DNA of 64,000 nucleotides from Sycobia sp. Sy_11 (GCA_018907035.1 JACCIC010000027.1:1659501-1723500), one strand, 5' to 3'. Positions 1 to 11,661 are shown, counted from the first letter of the stretch. Translations and numbers: made by a program. Notes: generated by a model from the sequence alone, not told the origin.

Positions 1-235
1 TTTAGCGTCTTTATGCCTCGAGGCCACTCGCGAACGAGCACCTCCTTCTCTGCTGCGGTAAGCAGGTGTCCGATTTGGACAATTTTCTCATCCGAAAAAT
101 AAATATATACGCTACTGGCGTCCTCCGCAACCAAGGAAACGTATACTTTCCTTCCGTTGGTGGCGAAATACAGCTGCTTCTCCGTCCAAATGCGAGTAAG
201 CGCTTGAGCTATTGTAGCTTTTTCTTCTTCGCCAC
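1..235 (-). CDS. Candidate host exon, partial at left edge
   Basis: Read on the minus strand from 235 down to 1, one frame stays open for about 78 codons with mixed, GC-balanced codon use. It is preceded at 236-238 by an AG, after an AT-rich run ending TTATCAG, as expected of a 3' splice site. The peptide contains WTEKQLYFATNGRKV and, further on, YIYFSDEKIVQIGHLL. It has no low-complexity stretch and no transposon motif that I recognise. The frame runs off the window edge, so neither the start nor the end of the gene is seen. I do not recognise the family. It could also be a degraded transposon frame, and the call rests only on openness, composition and the splice-like boundary. Confidence 0.35.
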
Positions 236-1240
236 CTGATAATTATAAAGCTTCAATTAATCGATCACGCAATATAATTATCCGCGTCGGTGGTTGATGT
301 TGACTAGGGGCATTCAATTAAGATCTTCGTTGTTCAACAAAGGAACACAGCACGTTAAAGAAGTATTTAACGCAGCCTATCTTACTGCTCGTAGCCCCCG
401 ACACATCTTTCTGTTTTTCATTTCTATTAGAGTGCGCACTCCGTCCGCGTTTGACTGTTTCAACTAAGGAAGCCACATCGCTCATCTTGTCTTGTCTGTA
501 CAGGCCTGTACTTGAAGATGTGCAAACGCGCGACTCTTAATGATTATTCGACTCAAAATCACCATGAACCCCAGGAGGGATGGTATCGGAAGCCCGATGG
601 TGAGAGGGCCGTATCGTGAAGTCATTAAACCGTCCGTAAGGAGAACAAAGCTTGTTACGTGTATCCACATGTAGAGAGAGAAATACATGTATCGCATCCG
701 CGCCTAGACTTCACTCTTGCAACATCAACCACTACGTATTTGCCGCCCTGCTTACGGTTAAATACCCACACGATTCTTGCGAGCCTGGAGCTCCTACGTG
801 CGTAAAATACTGCACAATCTTTGCTGTCTATCTTAAAGTCCGAGTGATCCGAACACGATCGTCATCGAGAACCGATCAGTCTCGGAACCAAATTGCTAAA
901 CGCATCAAAAGTAGAAAAGAACGAGAGCGCGATGCCTCAACAGCGTGCAGTTTCAGGACGTCGGCGCTTTCCGCTCGCGAGCACATATATTTAGTGTCGT
1001 AGCAGTCTACACACATAGGCGCTCCGACACGCATTCAAGTGTACGCATATATGTGCCTTAATGTTAAGCCACTTGAAGAAGGCTTAATCATTTGCATCGT
1101 GCCGCCGGACCGACCACCATTGGTGTAAGGCATTGCTAAAATTTCATTATTTTAGTCTTATGGAGGAATGATTTTAATGTTTAAATCGCCGATTTTTCAG
1201 CTGAGAAAAATCTCAGTGGCGCACGCAAAAATCGAAAGCA
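236..1240. other. No gene recognised
   Basis: This stretch has mixed base composition. Two overlapping open frames of 71 and 116 codons (482-697 minus, 652-1002 plus) show no family similarity and have the composition of random open frames. If 1-235 is an exon, this would be its upstream intron. Confidence 0.4.
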
Positions 1241-1560
1241 AACTCGCCGGGCTACAGACGCCGTGGGGATCGAACGCTTCGCTTGACCGCAGCTCTCACT
1301 GAGCTGTGTCTCTTCCGCTTCCTACGGCGCCGCGTATCTTTTACTCTCGCACAGCGCGCTGCGATTGGCCGTGCCCCGCTACGCGCGCTGTTCATTTCAC
1401 CGCCGGCTGCGGCACGGTACACATGAATACCTACTGTCGGGGCGGGCGCTGCGCGTACCGATCTCTCTCGCACACTCGGACCTCTCTTAATCTCTCTCCC
1501 TCTCTCTCTCTTTCGCTCTGCACTCGTACTCTCCGTAAAGGCTTGCCGCACGACGCATAG
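1241..1560. promoter_or_regulatory. GC-rich, CpG-rich promoter-like patch
   Basis: About 320 bases are far richer in G+C and CpG than the surrounding AT-rich DNA. A CCAAT-box-like GATTGGC lies near 1363, and CT-rich stretches follow (1461-1520). Such patches in AT-rich insect DNA often mark 5' ends of genes. No transcript start or coding exon can be tied to it here. A GC-rich transposon relic is the alternative. Confidence 0.25.
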
Positions 1561-2118
1561 GAGTATATACGCCTGCGTGTGTGTGTTTAACAGGCAACGT
1601 CCACGCATATACATTCATGCTGGTCCGAGTGTAAGCTACACTATGTGTATAGATATAGCTATCTATGCGTACATTTCATTAGCGTTTATTTTTCTATCAA
1701 CTACGTATATAAGTATACGTTCACACATATACATCTATATATGTGTATATCTCAGCGTATTAATTCTCTATATATACACACATGTATATTTTTCACGCAT
1801 GGATTTTCGCATAAACGCTTATTAATTTTACATCTACGTATGTATACGCGCTCATTGTTTTTTAACAAGTTATTCAAATTAAATACTTTATGCATGTTTG
1901 CATTACACAACTACATTTTCCTTCACCCATCAAGTTTGAAAATGTTTATAATCATTGACTTAATTATTTATTGTAATTATTATTATTATTGTTATTTAGT
2001 ACTTAATTATTGCATTTATTTTTAATTAATAATCACTGTTTATTAATTATAAATTCAGCGCGCATGCATTATGTAAAATGACTAAACTTTCCTTAATTGT
2101 ACGCATCGCCGCTTGATT

Positions 2119-2286
2119 CTCTCTCTCTCTCTCTCTCTCACTCCGCAGTGCGCAGGTATCGGCATTCTCTCTCTCTCTCTCTCGCTCCGCTGCGCGTGGG
2201 TACAGCCAATCTCTCTCACTAATACTGCCGCGCGCTCAGTTGTGTGTGTTCTTGTGCTCCGTACACACACACGCTCTCTCTCTCTC
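2119..2286. repeat. Cluster of (CT)n microsatellites
   Basis: Three separate CT-repeat runs lie at about 2118-2139, 2166-2182 and 2274-2286, with CpG-containing spacers. The leucine-serine and arginine-glutamate open frames through here are by-products of the repeats. The rest of 1561-3600 is AT-rich with no recognisable gene. Confidence 0.85.
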
Positions 2287-2526
2287 AATGCATACACGGT
2301 TTGATGTATCTTTTTCGCACGCACTGTATTTATTTATTATTTAAATAATTTTAGCAGTATCTCTCATGCATTAACTTTAAATCATATTTAACTATTTATT
2401 TTTATTTTATCTGATTGGAATTTCACATGTACATTAGACAGTACATATGCTTGTATTCCTATCTTTTTCTTTTGTTACTTAATTTTATATTTGCTTCATT
2501 GTAAATTTTCAAAGTATTATAGTGAA

Positions 2527-2555
2527 TTCGCGCACTATATATATAAGTGCGCGAA
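2527..2555. repeat. Short perfect inverted repeat (hairpin)
   Basis: TTCGCGCACT at 2527-2536 is repeated as its exact reverse complement at 2546-2555, around a 9-base TA-rich loop. The stem is a CpG-rich island in AT-rich DNA. No function is implied. Confidence 0.6.
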
Positions 2556-3599
2556 CATGTATACTTTATGTATTAGTACAGTGCGCACGGTCCTAGTACA
2601 TACATACACCAGAATATAGCATTATCAGTGATCCTTCATTCCACTTCTTTCGCTTTCGCGTGGTGTCATGTTACACGTGCACGCCATCTCTCCCCTTTCG
2701 GCACGACGGTTATATTTTTTTTTATTTCGTAGAAATAACGATCCGTTGAATTTGGCGACACATGCGCGGCGCCGCTGCATTCAGTTTCTAAGATTTTACC
2801 TCCCCTTTTGCCTAGTTTTAACGATTTTCTCGCTTTTGCTTTCTTTGTACTTGAACTTTTTTCTTTCGAATTGAACGATTCTTCGCGCGTCATTTTGTCG
2901 GTTCTCTTTACTACAGAGAAACCGCACTTCTCTCTCAAATTTACTTTTATTAGCAATTTTCCCGGTATCTAATCAAGAGATACCGCACTTCTCTTGCAAA
3001 AATTACACATTTTTAGTTATAATTTAATCGATCGAATGCCATATTTTTAGATACGCACTCCCGATTTTTCATGCAATCATTCTTTTCATCATTCTATCTA
3101 GTTTTTATTCTATTTCACGTCATTCATTCTCATACTTTTCTTTTTCTTATTTTTAGGACTTACCCTTAGTCATGGTGTTATTATAATCGCTCATCTTTTT
3201 ATTTACCAATCGATTAATTTTCCAATGATATGAAATTATTTTCAATATTGTAAGACCTTGTTTTAATTTTATATTTGGTCGTTACCACCAGTGGTATTGA
3301 AAAATTATATTTTTCAATTTTTCTATTTTTCAGAAAATTCTTGACAAAATCTGTAAAGAAAATATCACTGTTCTTTTGCGTTTTAAGAGGTCTTTATCAC
3401 TCCCGCACTGTAATCACTACGAATCACTCGCTATTGTTCGACGTAGAAAAATTGTTGTTTCCAATAAAAGGAAAAAATACTTTAAACAATTATTAATTCA
3501 AAATTAATACGCGGTGTAAGCGTGCTTGGCCCAATAACCTATTGAGATGGGTGAATAAATAAGCAGAGTACTAATTCTATTAGAATAGATCTTGATTGA

Positions 3600-4112
3600 C
3601 ACGTCTTACTGGTCGAAGGCTTAAACAAGAAGTGAAGCGCAGCGAGGCGGCTCTAGACCGCCAAGAGGAGCGCTCTTCACACACACATGTGTGTTTAGGT
3701 ATAAAGACCGAAAGTTCGAGGAAATGCGTCCAGCTAACGCTCTTTATTCCTACATTATATATAAATAGTAAATGTTGATTGAATGATAATTAATAAAAAT
3801 CTCTGTGTCCGAATATTAAATATATATATTCTTATATTTAGATATAAATGATATTTTATATTTATATTTGAACTTTTACATTATATTTAATATTTACCAT
3901 TATAAAGTGAAGAGTAGTAAATTTGTTTTTTACAGTAATAAAAGCAAGGTTATTATTTTCTTAATTTATGAAACCAATATCTTAATGTAAGAAATTCAGA
4001 TCTTGAAAGTAGTTCTTTATCCAATTAATCGTTGAAATAAAAAAAATACTAGATAAATATTAGTAAATATTGATTAAAATGTAGTCAATAAATTTATGTG
4101 ACTGTATATTAA
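3600..4112. other. No gene recognised
   Basis: Between 3600 and 3780 there is a patch of mixed composition with a 60-codon open frame and an ACACACATGTGTGT palindrome (3680-3693). From 3780 the DNA is very AT-rich and closed in all frames. Confidence 0.4.
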
Positions 4113-4541
4113 ATTAATATTTTTTAGATTGTAAAATAAGTTGCTTCAAATAAGAAAACCAGGATTTAAAAAGTGCCTTCATCAAGAACTTTTTCGCTTG
4201 AATTAAAATCATATAAGCTTGAGATTTTGCTATATGAGCTAAAAAATAGGAAATCTATTTTTTAGGTTGATAAATAATCTCTAGATTTAAAAAAATAATT
4301 TTTGCGTGAAATTCAGCAATAAGAAAAATATGAGGTAATCTAGGTAAGTAATTTCTTACTTTTTAGCTAATTTCGAGAAATCCATAACTCATTCGGTTGA
4401 GTTGAACGGATGTTGTAAAATATCTAGCTTATATCGTTTTAATTCAAGCGAATAAGTTCTTGATGAAGGAATTTTTTAGATTCTGGTTTTTCTATTTTAA
4501 GCAACTTCTTTCGCAATCTAAGAAAGTATTTGTTTTAATTT
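4113..4541. mobile_element. Foldback / MITE-like element
   Basis: About 105 bases at 4121-4226 recur as an imperfect reverse complement at 4427-4535. Matching blocks include CCTTCATCAAGAACTT on the left and AAGTTCTTGATGAAGG on the right, the CGCTTGAATTAAAA segment and the AAGTTGCTT segment. About 200 bases of AT-rich DNA lie between the arms, and no coding frame is present. The structure fits a non-autonomous foldback DNA element. The exact ends and target-site duplication are not clear. Confidence 0.6.
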
Positions 4542-4594
4542 TAACTTAAGAAATAATTCTTTATGCGCTACAAGGCTCATAAATATTTACTTGA

Positions 4595-4980
4595 TATTGG
4601 CAGATATTTTTTCAATGATTTATAATAAAACAACAAATAATTAACTTTCAGTTTCATATACCTAAGAAAATTACATTTAAGAAAATATTATCTAGATTAT
4701 CTAGATTTGTTTAATATATTATAATATATATAATATTAAGAAGTTTTAAAATCATGGTTCATTTTTAAGAAATATTTCAAAGTTTTTAAGCAAGCTATAC
4801 GTTACTGAACTCTTCACGGGCGATCGTTTGTTTTAGTCTTATGTTTGCCTTGCTCGTGATCGGTCCTCACTTGATCTTAGCAAATATTTTTTCAGAGCTA
4901 TAGAGTAATAAAAAAAGAATTATTTTTCAGCTTCATACACCTAAGAAAAATATATTTAAGAAAATATTATCTACATGTGG
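4595..4980. repeat. Pair of about 100-bp direct repeats
   Basis: A block at about 4600-4700 recurs at about 4880-4980. Both carry CAGATATTTTTTCA / CAAATATTTTTTCA, then CAGYTTCATAYACCTAAGAA, then TTTAAGAAAATATTATCTA. They lie 280 bases apart, so they are either a local segmental duplication or two copies of one dispersed repeat. 4980-5150 is AT-rich with nothing recognised. Confidence 0.55.
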
Positions 4981-5149
4981 GAAATTAAATATTAAAACCA
5001 AAACGATACATAAATTGTTATAATATATGTATATATTATATATAAATACATATACTATTCATTGAAATCCATAAATTAATTTTATAATGTATAACTATAA
5101 GAGATCCAAAATTGAAATATAAGATTTTTACAATTGTCCACAGCGTACT

Positions 5150-5222
5150 ACGATAGCATAATTAATAAGGTGTTAGCTTGTGGATCTAAAAGTCTGCGGA
5201 TAGAATCCCGGTTAGGTCGAAG
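5150..5222 (+). repeat. Possible tRNA-derived SINE head
   Basis: The order of segments resembles a decayed tRNA: GTGTTAGCTTGTGGATCTAA (D-arm and box-A-like), an anticodon-like section, then GATAGAATCCCGG, close to a B-box or T-arm sequence. An A-rich tail follows. The acceptor stem cannot be paired, so it is not a functional tRNA gene. A chance match is possible. Confidence 0.25.
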
Positions 5223-5345
5223 TTTTGAAATAAAAGTAATAAAAGTAAATTAACGTATAAATTGTAAAAGAATACAAGAAATTATTCGCTTAGTTTAAGC
5301 TTTTGATTTTTAAAGTCAAGAAAATAATGCTTTGAATGACGGAAC

Positions 5346-5580
5346 TGTGGGGATTACATCCTCCACATAACCACGCCACGAGCGCCCTCACCACCGAAAT
5401 GGGGGTATCAGAGGCATCTAAGCGCATCCGCGCTATAGATCTAGTCAAGCCGTGTCATCTCTAATGAACACATGCTCGTCCTGTATATATCTGTAATAAA
5501 GAATCTCATATATTATAAGTCGTGGACTCGTTTCAATTCGGAATTTGCATATCCAAATCGATCCTATCTTCCCTTAAATT
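5346..5580 (+). mobile_element. Possible solo-LTR-like fragment
   Basis: The block starts TGTGGGGATTAC in otherwise AT-rich DNA and carries an AATAAAGAATCTC polyadenylation-type sequence near 5495-5507. It continues into a U5-like GTCGTGGACTCGTTTC stretch. This layout is common for insect copia or BEL LTRs. The far end and a target-site duplication are not resolved, and no second copy lies in the window. Confidence 0.25.
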
Positions 5581-5661
5581 AAATCTCGTTTATGTTGCGG
5601 AAAATTCAAGTGCATTCTAAGAAACCAACAACTTTCTCTTTTCGCTTCCTCTTCAAACAAA

Positions 5662-5690
5662 GGAGAGAGAGAGAGAGAGAGAGAGAGAAA
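5662..5690. repeat. (GA)n microsatellite
   Basis: About 14 GA units form a simple repeat. It accounts for the serine-leucine runs in the minus-strand open frames here. Confidence 0.9.
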
Positions 5691-5699
5691 GAAGACAAC

Positions 5700-6137
5700 A
5701 TCGATGCAGTAACGTGACCACGTGCGTGCACTGCCTGGCCGAGCAGCGACGGATGCCACCGAGCCCCGCTGACTGAGCACGTGCTGAGGCCACGCGCCGC
5801 GCAGCACCACCAGGGAGATAGTCGCGCGCGAGACCGGCGATGCATCAGCGCCCAGCGGAGACCGTGCGCCAAGTCGCGTCGGCCCCGCACACCACGTGGC
5901 GCTGATCATCGGGTGGCCCTATACACCGCACGGCTTTTGGAAAATCCGTGCGCTGAGCCGCGTCGGCTCCGTACACCACGCCGCCGGTCACACCGAAGCT
6001 CCCCGAGTTTGGCTCTTTACACGGCTCGCGGAGAGCGTGTAAAAGAGAGACTAAAGCGTTTCAGCCTTAACCTAGAAACACAAAAACCTTTTCCTTTCTC
6101 CTTATTTCCGATTCGAAAAGTTCTGAAGAAAAAGGAG
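5700..6137 (+). promoter_or_regulatory. GC-rich 5'-exon-like block with splice donor
   Basis: About 350 bases are strongly GC-rich. They contain an imperfect direct repeat (about 5865-5900 and 5949-5985, both around TCGCGTCGGC followed by ACACCACG). The block grades into a purine- and pyrimidine-rich section ending AAGGAG|GTAAGAGG at 6137/6138, a good 5' splice-site match. It could be a non-coding first exon of a host gene or the body of an old LTR. The 123-codon open frame over it shows no family similarity. Confidence 0.25.
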
Positions 6138-7383
6138 GTAAGAGGGATTTAAAAACATATATTAAAAGTTGTATTCCGGTGTTATAGACGGGACGCGCAA
6201 GCCGCGCGATTCCCGCAACATGGAAGCAACTTCCAAAAAAAGGGGGAGGTTTTCCAGGAAAGTTCCAGACGGTCGCTGCCTACGCGGAAACAGCCAAGCG
6301 GCAACACCGCACAACTCGGCAACGCCGCACTGCGCGGCCAACTACACTAGACACGCGTGCAGCAGTAGCAGCAGCGCCATCTGCCAACACTAAGATGAAC
6401 TTCCAGGTCTCAACCTAACCTCTAAATTAGAGTAGAGTGTGTGTCCTCGGATTCATAATTATTTCACCCATTAACCTGCAAAATAATGTATCAATTATAC
6501 AAATAACGTTAAACAGCTTGGTAACAGATTTTTTTTATACATATACATTTTTACGTGTATCAATTGCTCAAAATTTTTTAACGATTGTTGCTTGCGACAA
6601 ACCACGACGTTCATTATTTATAAACAATTATGTTCTCGCACATATACCTTGTCTTAATGATAAAACAATCATAGTACTGGAACTACAGCTTACAGCTGAA
6701 TATAAATTCCTATAAGCTAAAATATTGTGGCGCAGAAACAACAAGGCCGAATTCGACCTAACCTCAAAAGAATTTTGTAAGTCCTTAGTAAGTTTCCTGT
6801 TTCAACATGCTCTAAGCGGACCCTCGAGAGTTTCGTTGTCAAGCATTTACCATTGTTACCAAGCTCCTGTATGTGCGATTTTTCTCTTGTAAATATATAT
6901 ATTTAGCATGTAAGAAATATTCGCGTAAACTCACATACAGGGTTTTTAGCTACTAGCTGGCGGACGAAAGAGATCAGCTATAGCTAAGTGTAAGCAGAGC
7001 TCTACTATATCCCGCCGGGAGGGTGTGAGCCTCACATACCGGCAACGGATCAGTAGGAGCAACCACCGTAGTGACTCGGTATGGTGTGAGCCTCCTTACC
7101 GACACTACAAACGTACGGGTTTTACATTATCTTGCGTCGGTCAAACAGATTTCTTTTGAACTGGTTGTAGCAAAGTTAGCTTCACGTGAACCTAGCCCGA
7201 TAGTAACACACACACTCAGACAGGTAGTGTGGGTCAGTTTCAGGGCAGTTGCGGTCAATCTTTGTCATGGTGCCTGCGTGCACCGAGTTAGGACCATTGT
7301 AAAACACTTAGAAAAAATTGAGAGGATAAAGTCTTTTCTCCCTGGGTGCCTCCGCAGTGATCGCACGGTAACAGCAGCGATAT
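6138..7383. other. No gene recognised; possible element leader
   Basis: At 6170-6395 a moderately GC-rich segment has an open frame with no similarity that I recognise. 6400-6950 is AT-rich. 7000-7380 is GC-balanced, contains two GGTGTGAGCCTC segments about 60 bases apart (7021 and 7082), and leads directly into the gag frame of the gypsy element. It is probably that element's leader, but no LTR or primer-binding site could be fixed. Confidence 0.35.
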
Positions 7384-8046
7384 GAGTCTTTTCTCAACTC
7401 CCCCATTCCCAAACACGATGCATCGATCTTCGCAGCGCACGGAATCACCTCCGACATTAATAGGTTTGAGGCACTTGCTAAACACTTATCAGGCGAAATT
7501 ATCAGGGCCAATCCGGCCATTTTCCATGTACTACCGCCCGGCGATATATACAATGGTCTAAAAAACGAGCTTCTTTCGCACAATACGATTACGTTAAAGC
7601 AAAAGCTCGACAAATTATTCCGGGAGACGGAGTTAGGTAACAGGAAACCCTCCGCGTACCTCCAGGAACTAATTCGTAACGCCGGCACGCATATCCCACG
7701 CGAAACCATAGTCGCGCTATGGCGATCAGGGTTACTGAAATACATTTAGTGTGCCATCATCAACGACGATGATGAGCAAGCACCGCCACATGCGGACAAG
7801 GTCTTCGATGTCTATCACAAAGGCAAGCACACACGCGTAGAGCCACAAAATAAAAATGCTGTCTCACGCGAACTTGAACGGCTACGAAGAGAAATCAGGG
7901 ACCTGAGAAGAGTACTGTCTGCCAGATTAGCTCACCGTCAGTCGTATCGCGAACCGAAACCGAACGCGAGCCCCCCGCAAAGCGCGCCAGGCAAATTCGA
8001 GCCCAAGAAACGAGATTTTGACGGATTTGAATACAATTCGCGCTAA
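7384..8046 (+). pseudogene. gag: Gypsy gag remnant
   Basis: The frame opens without its own start codon and is interrupted by one in-frame TAG at 7747-7749. It then continues in the same frame to TAA at 8044-8046. The first part has the helical pattern of an arthropod gypsy capsid (FEALAKHLSGEII, then FHVLPPGDIYNGLKNELL, then a KLDKLFRETELGNRKPSAYL section). The second part has a charged coiled-coil-like segment (SRELERLRREIRDLRRVL) and a basic, proline-rich tail. No CCHC zinc knuckle is visible before the deletion. Gag would package element RNA. This copy is broken. Confidence 0.75.
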
Positions 8047-8163
8047 AAAAATCGCACTTCGATTACGGGAAGTACAAGAGCCGGTATATTGCGGTATCTA
8101 AAAGGTGCAACGAAGAAGGATTCGCATCCTATCACATGGGACACGGCCGGTAACACCGCGTTC

Positions 8164-8600
8164 TAGCGTTGCAAAAGCCAACTCGCGAACGTGTCGGAAA
8201 TCCGACTAGTCACCGACGCGTCCGAAATCGACATGGAAGCCGCTCTCGAACAGAAGACCGGCGACCTATGGCAACCTCTTGATTTTTTTAGCAAGAAATT
8301 CAATTCCGCGCAGTCAAAGTATAGTACATACGACCGCGAATTTATCAAGATATATTACGCGGTTATGAAATTCTTTTACTACCTTGAAAGCCGATCGTTC
8401 GACGTAGTAACAGACCATAAACCCCTCGTGTACGCCCTCGCGCAATCGGAGGACAAAGCCCCTGCAATTCGCTGCAGACAGGTGACGTACCTTGGGCAGT
8501 TCAACTTGCGCATAACCTACCGGCCGAGCACAGAAAACCCCGTCGCAGACGCGCTCTCCCTCATCGAGTGCTTTTACATTCCTTCGATGCTGAATTGGTC
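8164..8600 (+). pseudogene. pol: Gypsy RNase H domain remnant
   Basis: The open frame 8191-8814 starts within the RT-RNase H connection. Its LVTDASEIDMEAALEQ segment is the gypsy RNase H start, with the first catalytic Asp in TDAS. FFSKKFNSAQSKYSTYDREF follows (catalytic Glu region), then VVTDHKPLVYAL (second Asp), and the domain closes with YRPSTENPVADALS. The order and spacing match this domain in Ty3/gypsy pol proteins. The fold is nearly complete, although the RT before it is gone. From about 8600 the frame drifts, and the real protein continues in another frame toward the integrase. Confidence 0.85.
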
Positions 8601-8672
8601 AGACAACTGGAACGATTACGACCCAGAGGTCCTACGCGTTCGCGCACACGTTAAAGCGTTTAGGTTACCGAC

Positions 8673-9158
8673 ATGTTTGATGTCAAAACTCTCGTACAAA
8701 AACAGGAGGACGAAACTGAACGAAACCGTATTTTACGTGACAGGTCGCATCCCCTTAAACTTAAACAAATTACGTTTAACGACCCGGACCATACGCCGTT
8801 TTACTGCGATTTAAAAGGCGACACAGTGCGACCTTATATCCCGGGTGACATGAGAGAGGAGCTAATAGCTCTCTTACACAACAATGCGCATCCGAATGGC
8901 AAAGTAACCGATGGGTTACTGCGCCAGCAGTACATTTGGCCCGATATGTCCTGCGATATCGCGCGATACTGTAGGAATTGCATCGAGTGCTAAGCGGCGA
9001 AGACGACGAGGCATAATCGCCCGTCGCCGTCGCATTTTATCATGCCGGACAGTAGATTCGAGCACGTGCACCTTGACATTGTGGGTCCGTTGCCGAACTA
9101 CGAAGGCTACACGCACCTGCTCACCATGCTAGATCAATTCACCAGGTCGCCAGAGGCT
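8673..9158 (+). pseudogene. pol: Gypsy integrase N-terminus, truncated
   Basis: The frame 8673-8993 carries the integrase H2C2 zinc-binding domain: LLHNNAHPNG supplies two histidines, then LLRQQYIWPDM, then CRNCIEC supplies the cysteines. After a stop and a frame shift, 9042-9158 encodes the start of the catalytic core, RFEHVHLDIVGPLP, including its first catalytic Asp, and then HLLTMLDQFTRSPEA. The remaining core and the C-terminal domain are missing. Confidence 0.85.
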
Positions 9159-10474
9159 GTATTAGAATTTTTGCTGTATATAATTTTAATGAATTATTTC
9201 GAAAAATCTATTTCTTAAACTAAGAAAATTTTTATTTCGAAATATTGTTAACTCGATAATATTGTTCTGTTACGTCATGAAATGTTTGGAGATTAAAAAT
9301 TAATAATAAAAATATAAATAACTTCAATTACAACGACAACTGGCCAACAATGACGCTATTCATTAAGAAAGAGAAATTTTTTTTTTAACTTGCGCTGCAT
9401 TTTCCCATACGCATACAAAATCCCGATGCTTGAGATGCGCGCCCTCGCTCTCGAAGTAAGCGTTGACATGTGCTCCACAGAACGCATAGTATGATTACAA
9501 ACTGACCCATAAAATATAATTCGGCGACTCTATGGCGTCTTGAAATGTCGGCTTTGATTTTCACCGTGAGAATGTAAGAACTAAAACTAACAAAGGGGCG
9601 ATACTGACGAAAATGAAATTAAAGATTATATTATATATAAGATCTCCCGATATTAAAAGAATTATAAACACTATTTATAAACCTTTAGTACCTAATATAA
9701 TATTTATATATAATAATAAAACTTACAGCTTTCTTTTTATATTAATATTAGTGATGCTTGATAATGTTGTTGGCATTACTAATATTTTACTACGAAAACT
9801 ATTAATTTTATCGTTAGTATTATTATACGCTACTACTACTACTATTATGATTATTGTTATTATTATTAAAATTATTATTATTATTAGTGCTAAATAATAG
9901 GGCATTGAGAGCATTATTATAATTTTGATTTAAGAAAGCATTTAAAAATAATTAATTATATTAATAAATAAATATTTACGCACGCATTATTTATGTATTT
10001 ATTTATTTATTTATTTATTAATAAATCAAAATAAAATATATTTATTGATTGGTACATATTCGATCTAAATATTATTTTATTGAAATATATAATTATTACT
10101 CGAAATTTGCATAAATATTGTTTATTAATTATGTAAATCTAATTTAATAAATGAAATACATATATCAATAATATTCTACTCGATTTAGAATGTATTATTA
10201 GAAGTTATATATTCACCATTAATATATAACGTTGCACCTTTTTATTATAAACTTTAAGTACAGTTTAATATAAACAATATGTAAAATTTAACAATAATTT
10301 ATAAAAGCGTTATTATTATACATTTAATTATTTAATACGTACTAACCCATATTATAAACAATATTTATTACTAATTCAAAAAAACAAAATTATTCAGTTG
10401 TTAACGATAAAGTAATAACACAAAAACTAACAATAAAATAAGTTAGTAAAAAAAATGTAAAAACGAGACTCGTT
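9159..10474. other. AT-rich gene-free DNA
   Basis: 9159-9610 is AT-rich with no frame of interest. 9613-9914 has an isoleucine-rich open frame on both strands that follows from ATT and ATA repeats. A (TTTA)n run lies at 9993-10020. Nothing else is recognised. Confidence 0.6.
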
Positions 10475-11340
10475 GCGGGATCTCTGGGGAATTGAGAGAA
10501 CCAAGAGAAAACCCCTCCACCTAATTTTGGGTCCACGCTACAGCGATAGCCCTTTAAAGATGATTGGCTCCGACGAAATTAATGGGCAATTAAAATTGCG
10601 CGGCCACCAATGAAACAAAAAGCTGATTTTGAAGATGACGTGATGAACGCCCTGAGCGCCAAAAAAAGCGACCCTTTAAAAGGAGGAGTTTTCCTTTTGT
10701 GGCATCAAATTTTCCTCTACGATTTTCACTAAGTTGTCTCCAGTTTTTCTTCAGTAACTTTTTCGCAGACTTCCATTTCTATGTCTCAATTTGTGCATTC
10801 TTCTCAGTCTTTAATTTTTTTAATTTCTTTTATCGAGTATTTTAAGCTTTAAACAACAACAGTAACAGCAGCAGCAGTGGCAACAGCAATATATATAACT
10901 ATCTCTCCCTCTCTCCAGAGTCCTGCAAGGTCCAGTAAGAGAAAATTTATTAAATAAAAGTAAGTAGAATAAATTATAGTATTTTCATTTTTCGTTTTCT
11001 TCCTAGTTCTGTCACTATCCCTTTTATCTGGAGAAGTAGAGGGACCCTTTCTATCAGGGTCCAATATTCTCTTTAGAAATAGAACAATCTCCTTTTGTAA
11101 AAATCTTTTTGTTCATATTTTTTTTATTTCGTGTTCGAAACAAGTGACGTAGTTAATACCGGCTTGGATGTGGTTGCGGCGCAGGGAATCTTCTCTTTGC
11201 TCCATTCGGAGTAAGCAGACGATTTCCAAATATATTGCACTGCCTTGCCAAGTCCCAGGGAAATAAATTATATTCCATATATTTTTTTTATATAAAGAAG
11301 AATTCTGTAATTTTTCCCGGCTATTAGGAGAAATCTTAGG
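10475..11340 (+). promoter_or_regulatory. Promoter-like block, related to 48.87 kb
   Basis: This GC-balanced block stands out from its surroundings. It has GATTGGCT (10563) and CCAAT (10606) boxes and a TATA-like CTTTAAAAGG near 10674. An initiator-like GGCATCAAATTTTC follows about 25 bases on, then pyrimidine-rich DNA and an (AACAGC)-type stretch (10855-10890). A block with the same order of elements occurs at about 48,870-49,340. They may be LTR promoters of one retroelement family or unrelated core promoters. No coding exon is linked to it. Confidence 0.25.
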
Positions 11341-11611
11341 CCGAAATCTGAGGAAAAATGAATGGGAGGTGTTTCGACAGTTAATTCCGACGTCCGACGT
11401 TAAAAGAACTGTTGCTTTTGATAGTATCAGAAAAATCTGACGCAGATTTGATCAATCTATAATTTAAGTATTTTGATCATTTGCAATTCTAGCTATTAGA
11501 TTTTCTGAATTCGATCCATTACTTTTTTGTTTTAATATAATAACCTTCTGATTCAAAATTTTGTTTTCTTAGATAAAGAACATATTTATTTATATATGTA
11601 TTGCGTAATTC

Positions 11612-11612
<1 letters not shown>

Positions 11613-11650
<38 letters not shown>
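11613..11650. repeat. (TA)n tract
   Basis: A pure TA dinucleotide repeat of about 38 bases. Confidence 0.95.

Positions 11651-11661
<11 letters not shown>

Larger units (their letters stand above)
7384..9158 (+). mobile_element. Ty3/gypsy element, internally deleted
   Basis: This is a plus-strand remnant in the order gag (7384-8046), RNase H (about 8190-8590), integrase zinc-binding domain (8673-8993) and the start of the integrase core (9042-9158). Protease and reverse transcriptase, which should lie between gag and RNase H, are absent. The break falls between about 8046 and 8190. The integrase core ends abruptly at about 9158, where AT-rich DNA begins. No LTR is identified at either end. 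Nonsense and frameshift mutations show that it is dead. Its gag and pol differ from both minus-strand gypsy families in the window, so it is a third lineage. Confidence 0.85.

Noticed and set aside
652..1002. 116-codon plus frame
   Set aside because: No recognisable motif, arginine- and serine-rich composition typical of chance frames, and overlapped by a minus frame of similar quality.
5173..5222. Functional tRNA gene
   Set aside because: The T-arm-like and D-arm-like pieces are present, but no acceptor stem or proper anticodon stem forms. Kept only as a possible SINE head.
9613..9914. 94- and 63-codon isoleucine-rich frames that could pass as membrane proteins
   Set aside because: They derive from (ATT)n-like AT-rich sequence, and hydrophobicity is an artefact of base composition.
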